A DNA stretch of 64,000 nucleotides from Volvox africanus. Taxonomy: Eukaryota > Chlorophyta > Chlorophyceae > Chlamydomonadales > Volvocaceae. Made by a program: the position numbers and the translations under genes. The stretch covers positions 1,364,001 through 1,428,000 of the forward strand of contig BSDZ01000086.1 in the NCBI GenBank assembly GCA_030268105.1, written 5' to 3'. The notes beneath the pieces were generated by a model that was not told the origin of the DNA, searched no databases, and worked only from the letters and a program-made list of their open reading frames with translations. Positions 60,101 through 64,000 of the stretch are shown piece after piece. Positions within the stretch are counted from its first letter, which is position 1. The number at the start of each line of letters is the position of its first letter.

Positions 60101-63100
60101 CCTCCGCTATCGCCGTCCCCTCCGCTGCCGCCTTCGCCTCCATCACCATCCCGTCCACTACCGCCGTCGCGCCCGCCACCATCGCCCTTGCCCCCGCCGT
60201 CACCTCCTCCACCATCGCCATCACCTCCACCACCGTCACCTCCATCACCGTATCCTCCACCACCACCGTCGCCTTCGCCGCCATCGCCCCTGCCCCCCCC
60301 ATCGCCTCCACCGCCGTCGCCCCCACCCCCGCCGTCGCCTCCACTGCCGTCGCCTCCACACCCGCCATCGCCTCCGCCGCCTTCCCCTCCGCCATCGCCT
60401 TCCCCTCCCCTGCCGCTGTCGCCCTCATCACCATCCCTTCCACCACCGCCTTCGCCTCCGTCACCATCGCCACTACCACCGCCGTCCCCTCCACCGCCGT
60501 CCCCTTCACCATCGCCGTCGCCTCCACCACCTCCGTTGCCACCGCCTTCGCCTCTACCAACGTCCTTTCCGTCACTGCCGTCGCCTCCATCCCCATCCCC
60601 TTCACCACCAGCGTCGCCTCCTCCATCATTACCGTTTCCCCCACCATCACCTCCGCTGCCGTCATCTCCGCCTTCACCTCCACAACCTTCACTCTTGCCA
60701 CCGCCGTCGCCACCACGACCAACACCTCGGCCTGCAGCGCCACTGCAACCATTTCCGTCCCTATCATCACCCGTACCGTCGCCTACCCTAACATCCCCAC
60801 CCGCATCCTCAGCTACACGGCCGCCGTCACCATCTCCTACCCGTCCAGGTCCACCGCCTCCACCTTCTCCTCCACCTTCGCCCCCGCCTCCACCACTACC
60901 GTCACCACCCTCGCCGCCACCCTTGCCACGTCCGCCACCATCACCGCCTCGTCCACCACCATCGCCGCCTCGTCCGCCACCGGCTCCCCCTTCCCCCCGG
61001 CCGCTACCCCCTTCCCCGCGGCCTCCGCCCTCACCCCCTCTCCTGCCTTCTCCACCACCCAAACCGCCTTCCCAGCCTCCACCGCGGCCCTCATCGCCTC
61101 GCTCGAGCCCTTCTCCTGAGTTGCTTTTCCCACCGCAATTTCCCCGACTGCCCATGACACCTCCTGTCCTAGGGGGCCTTCCACTTGCACCTCCTTTCTT
61201 AGGTGCCGCATCCCCCCCGCCACCAGGAGATGGTAAGCCCGTTGCGCCGACGCTATCCAGGTTTCATAAAACGGCCAAAAAAAGCAAGTACGAACTTTAT
61301 TTGGGAGGCAGAAATGTACGTAGAAAGCCATGGTCTACCCCATCTCTGGTTGTGGGGATGTATCCCTAAACCCCAATGTGCCCCTATTGGGGCATCAGCA
61401 ACAGCTCGGAACAGAATGCAAAGTACGGGTTTGTGCCCCGTGAGCCACCTGCCATACGTCGGTTCTCAACTCCCCAACTACCTTCCGCGCGTCACCCACC
61501 CAAACCCCCATCCTTGGAGCACAGGTGGGGTCGAATACGCCCAGTGCAGCGTCACGTCTGGTGGTACGATATTCGCGGATGACGAGCAATTCCCATTTGG
61601 AATCTTCCACTCAACTGTCTGCTCCTGCGGCGCAGCACCGTACGGACTTGGTTTTGGGGCCGATATGACTTTCAATAACATGTAAGTGGCGATGCCACTT
61701 ACATGTGAATGAGGAGGACATCGTGGGTCCGCAAACTCACCTCGTCTTTGCATGGACATGGTTGGGATCCAATGCCCATCACCGCCGGGTGTTTCTTTTT
61801 TCCCGCACCTGTCTCCTCCTCGTCCGCCTCATCCACCTCGTTGTAAGCTGAACTAACCAGATGCGGCGTTTTCAGAGCCTGCCCCGATCCTCTCTGCCCC
61901 GATCCCAGAACCTACCATACCTTCCGGCTGTACAATAAGTCATGCGATGAGGGCGCCGTTGCTATGGGTGCAAACGTCTGCAAGTAAGCATGGGAGTGAG
62001 CGCCCGGACAGAGAAATGCATTGGCAGGGTCCCTTGTCGTGTTTGCGTGTATGTTTTGTGGGTCTAAGCTGAAGGTCGGAATGAGATTCACTATTGCCGT
62101 TGCGCTGCATTGGGGTTTCCCAGAGCTATGTAGGCTGCCTTGGTATATTATCAAATGGGGTCCACCCGAGTGGCTTAGTGCTCAGATGGTCAGCCGACAG
62201 CTTGGCACTCAGTGGCCCAATCCTCGTTCATGGAATCTGGGACGTAAATGAAACGCGACCAATGTGCCCAGTGTGCATTTCTGATCCATACTTTTGCCGT
62301 CTTGCCGTCCTGCTATCATCGCCAATGCCATCTTGCAGTACGATTCGGCCGGTAATCAACAAAATCGCTTTCCGGATGGAGTCAGATGCGGCCATTTGCT
62401 ATAACCAGACGGGCAGCATGACCTTCATTGAAAATGCAACCAACTTCAGGTATGGTCTGCTGTTCGACTGGCTTTGACGCGCATCTTCTGTAAAGGCCAG
62501 TAGCACAATAAGCACCAAAAGTCTGAATAACATTGTCGGAGTTGATTAGCCGCATATGAACCGCTATTCGCAAGTCGTATGCCCTGGAGCTGTTCCTGAT
62601 GCAACTGTAGCACAGGGTGCAATAGCGCTTACTGCCGGGATGCAAATTTCCCCTGTACGCACATTTCTTCCTGCCCTGCAGTATACACACTCGAGCGCCC
62701 CTGGCATACTGTAGGGAAGCTTGCACCTTGCACCCAACGCATGGGGTGGTTCTTTGTTTTCCCTGAACTTCATGCATCTTAAGGCGGGGGGTCGACACAG
62801 TGCCCGCCCGGGCATCCACCATAAGGGCAGACGGGATTCATGCGTATCCTGGACGTAACATTTGCAACCTGTGCACAAGTTGGTGTACGACACCTGAGGT
62901 TTCTGGGTCAGTCCTGGCCTTTCATATCACTGTAGCACAGTAGCAGTAGCACTTGATGATGGGGTGCGAATTCCCCTTTACAGAAACAATACCCTGGTGC
63001 TAACGTGATACCAATGTACCGTCCCACATGGCGTGCTGTCTTGAAGGGGTGTTCGCTTCTGGCAGGATGGTGCTTCGGCGCCAGGAGGTTGGCTGCCGGC

Positions 63101-63685
63101 ACGTGTAGGTGAGTCAAATCAGGGTTTCAGTGTTAACTGATTTCGCATGTAGTATTAAGGAAGGAATTGTTGCACACCAGCCACTTCCCCAATGCGCTCT
63201 TTTTCAGGGTACTGTTGGAGAAGTAAACCTGAGTGGGAGTTAGTGGGAGTTAGTCCTCCAGGGTCGGTGGATCGCAGATGGATCGCACCAAGGGCCGTAC
63301 GGCTTATCAAAACGTACTCACATGGGGCGAGTAATTATAAGACATACACACTGCAACGGCATTGGAAAGCAACCCTCAAACGGATGATCGACGTAATGGA
63401 TGAGTGACCTCTACGTACCGCAGATGTGGATGGTCACGACGCACGCCTTTGCTGTGAAAATAATGTCATGCAGGAATTACGGCAGACGGACGCCATATCG
63501 AGCTGTTCATATACGGCCTGAAATACAGTTACACAAACGGCATGTTCCTGTTGACCAAGTGCGGGGCCATGGGGTCCTTCAATCGGGTTTGCAGGAGGAC
63601 CGCACAGGGCATGTGTCTGTTCGCGTTCGTGGACACCCCAGGACATAGGTTTGCTACCGTCTGCAAGGCACAAGGATTGAATTAA
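54172..63685 (+). CDS. Pherophorin-like extracellular-matrix glycoprotein, copy 2 (long rod)
   Basis: Tandem duplicate of the 39369-47419 gene. Exons: 54172-about 54495 (3' edge unresolved), 54814-55125, 55461-55525, 58361-58745, 59010-61232 (may be split at 59433-59654), 61525-61681, 61876-61983, 62339-62449, 63047-63108, 63474-63685. It has the same signal peptide and the same N- and C-domain marks (NCNCTSSPLTLVW; VCSCGAAPYGLGFGADMTF; INKIAFRMESDA; GVRFWQDG; CLFAFVD) and ends in TAA. The rod exon is 2,223 bases against 1,284 in copy 1. The donor after 55525 is GC (GGG|GCAAGA) where copy 1 has GT, and the acceptor before 63047 is AAG where copy 1 has CAG. The copy-1 frame problem recurs in 58361-58745. 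Phases agree from 59010 to the stop. Role: matrix structural protein, inferred from the family. Confidence 0.82.
56618..56720 (-). repeat. Dispersed repeat R4, copy 2 (minus)
   Basis: Reverse-complement relative of 50315-50415, with the CATATCCGCC end, AGCAAAGGCCCGATCGGA and a diverged GTGGACACTAC end. Confidence 0.6.
57294..57378 (-). repeat. Dispersed repeat R4, copy 3 (minus)
   Basis: Reverse-complement relative of the next copy: CATATCCGCCTAAGCAAAGG, CTAATCGGAAG and CCCCAAGATACTACAC. Confidence 0.65.
57447..57537 (+). repeat. Dispersed repeat R4, copy 4 (plus)
   Basis: GTAGTATCCTGGGGTATCTA to GGCGGACATACCAAAAGTAC. It forms an inverted pair with 57294-57378. Confidence 0.7.
59248..61120 (+). 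repeat. Long Pro/Ser rod-coding repeat of pherophorin 2
   Basis: About 1.9 kb of CCN-rich codons encode PPSPPPP, SPPSPSPP and related blocks, with only the 222-base segment 59433-59654 not proline-rich. The 5' and 3' ends match copy 1. Most of the middle (about 59750-60780) has no counterpart there, apart from short rod-like similarity. Confidence 0.9.
62613..62762 (+). repeat. Dispersed repeat family R2, copy 2
   Basis: Diverged relative of 37634-37780, in the pherophorin 2 intron 62450-63046. Confidence 0.65.
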
Positions 63686-64000
63686 GAATAACGGGAAGGA
63701 AAACCTTGCTTCGCACCCAGCGGTATGAAATATCAAAGAAAGTCGTGGTCGGCCCCAAATGAAGCTGACCGGCGGGTTAAAAGATGACCAGGGAAGGATG
63801 GTCAGGCAAAAGGAGGTATGCACAAGCAGTCGTGAAGGTAGACAGGAAGATAGGTAGGTGCCACGGAGGCGCAATCCTTTGGGCTAGCTGTCGAGTGGCT
63901 GCAACTAGGAAGTGCCTATTGGTCGACGACTCCCTGGGGTCCGCAATCAAATGCCATATCTCCTTCCTGGTGGCTTCCCTGCATATACCGACGCTCGATT
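63686..64000 (+). other. Downstream flank of pherophorin 2
   Basis: The 315 bases after the pherophorin 2 stop should be its 3' UTR and beyond. No TGTAA is visible before the window ends, and no further gene is recognisable. Confidence 0.5.

Noticed and set aside
59637..60770. 377-codon minus-strand ORF rich in Val, Glu, Ala and Met
   Set aside because: Another antisense frame of the same rod repeat.
59569..61155. 528-codon minus-strand ORF rich in Gly-Asp
   Set aside because: It is the antisense of the pherophorin 2 Pro/Ser rod; CCN/TCN repeats read as GGDG on the other strand.
1..64000. CRISPR arrays or prokaryotic operons
   Set aside because: Tandem repeats are simple or minisatellite types without regular spacers; the genes are split by introns and eukaryotic.

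Overview
The window is nuclear DNA from a volvocine green alga, most like Volvox or a close colonial relative. The reasons are intron-dense genes with GT/GC-AG splice sites, Gln/His/Ala homopolymer runs in regulatory proteins, TGTAA-type poly(A) signals, long simple repeats, one short CCCTAAAA interstitial telomere-type tract, and two extracellular-matrix pherophorin genes with Pro/Ser rods. I rebuilt the genes by hand from open frames, splice sites, intron phase and family motifs. No transcript data were available.

Layout. (1) 1-6194, minus: a PP2C-family protein phosphatase with large Gln/His-rich insertions; its 3' part lies off the left edge. (2) 7837-15057, plus: an 11-exon NSUN5/Rcm1-type rRNA cytosine-5 methyltransferase. 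(3) 15912-20935, minus: an 8-exon gene for a probable plastid protein of unknown function, convergent with NSUN5 and divergent from the next gene across 391 bp. (4) 21327-27088, plus: a 9-exon RlmI-type rRNA cytosine-5 methyltransferase with an organelle-type N-terminal extension. (5) 28597-34705, plus: a 9-exon DUF2252 protein with a signal peptide; its introns hold very long CT and TGTA microsatellites. (6) 34706-39368: AT-richer, gene-poor DNA with a GC palindrome, a dispersed repeat and one unassigned exon-like segment. (7) 39369-47419 and 54172-63685, plus: two tandem pherophorin genes, nearly identical over their 5' halves and clearly diverged at the 3' end. (8) 47420-54171: a repeat-rich spacer with one possible minus-strand ORF.

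Functional themes. Two genes modify rRNA by cytosine-5 methylation, probably one for cytosolic and one for organellar ribosomes. The RlmI-like gene shares a putative bidirectional promoter with another apparently plastid-targeted protein. The two pherophorins build the hydroxyproline-rich extracellular matrix. Their duplication, rod-length difference, private introns and separate upstream regions are the main evolutionary story here. I see no CRISPR array, prokaryotic defence system, intact autonomous transposon, rRNA gene or convincing tRNA gene.
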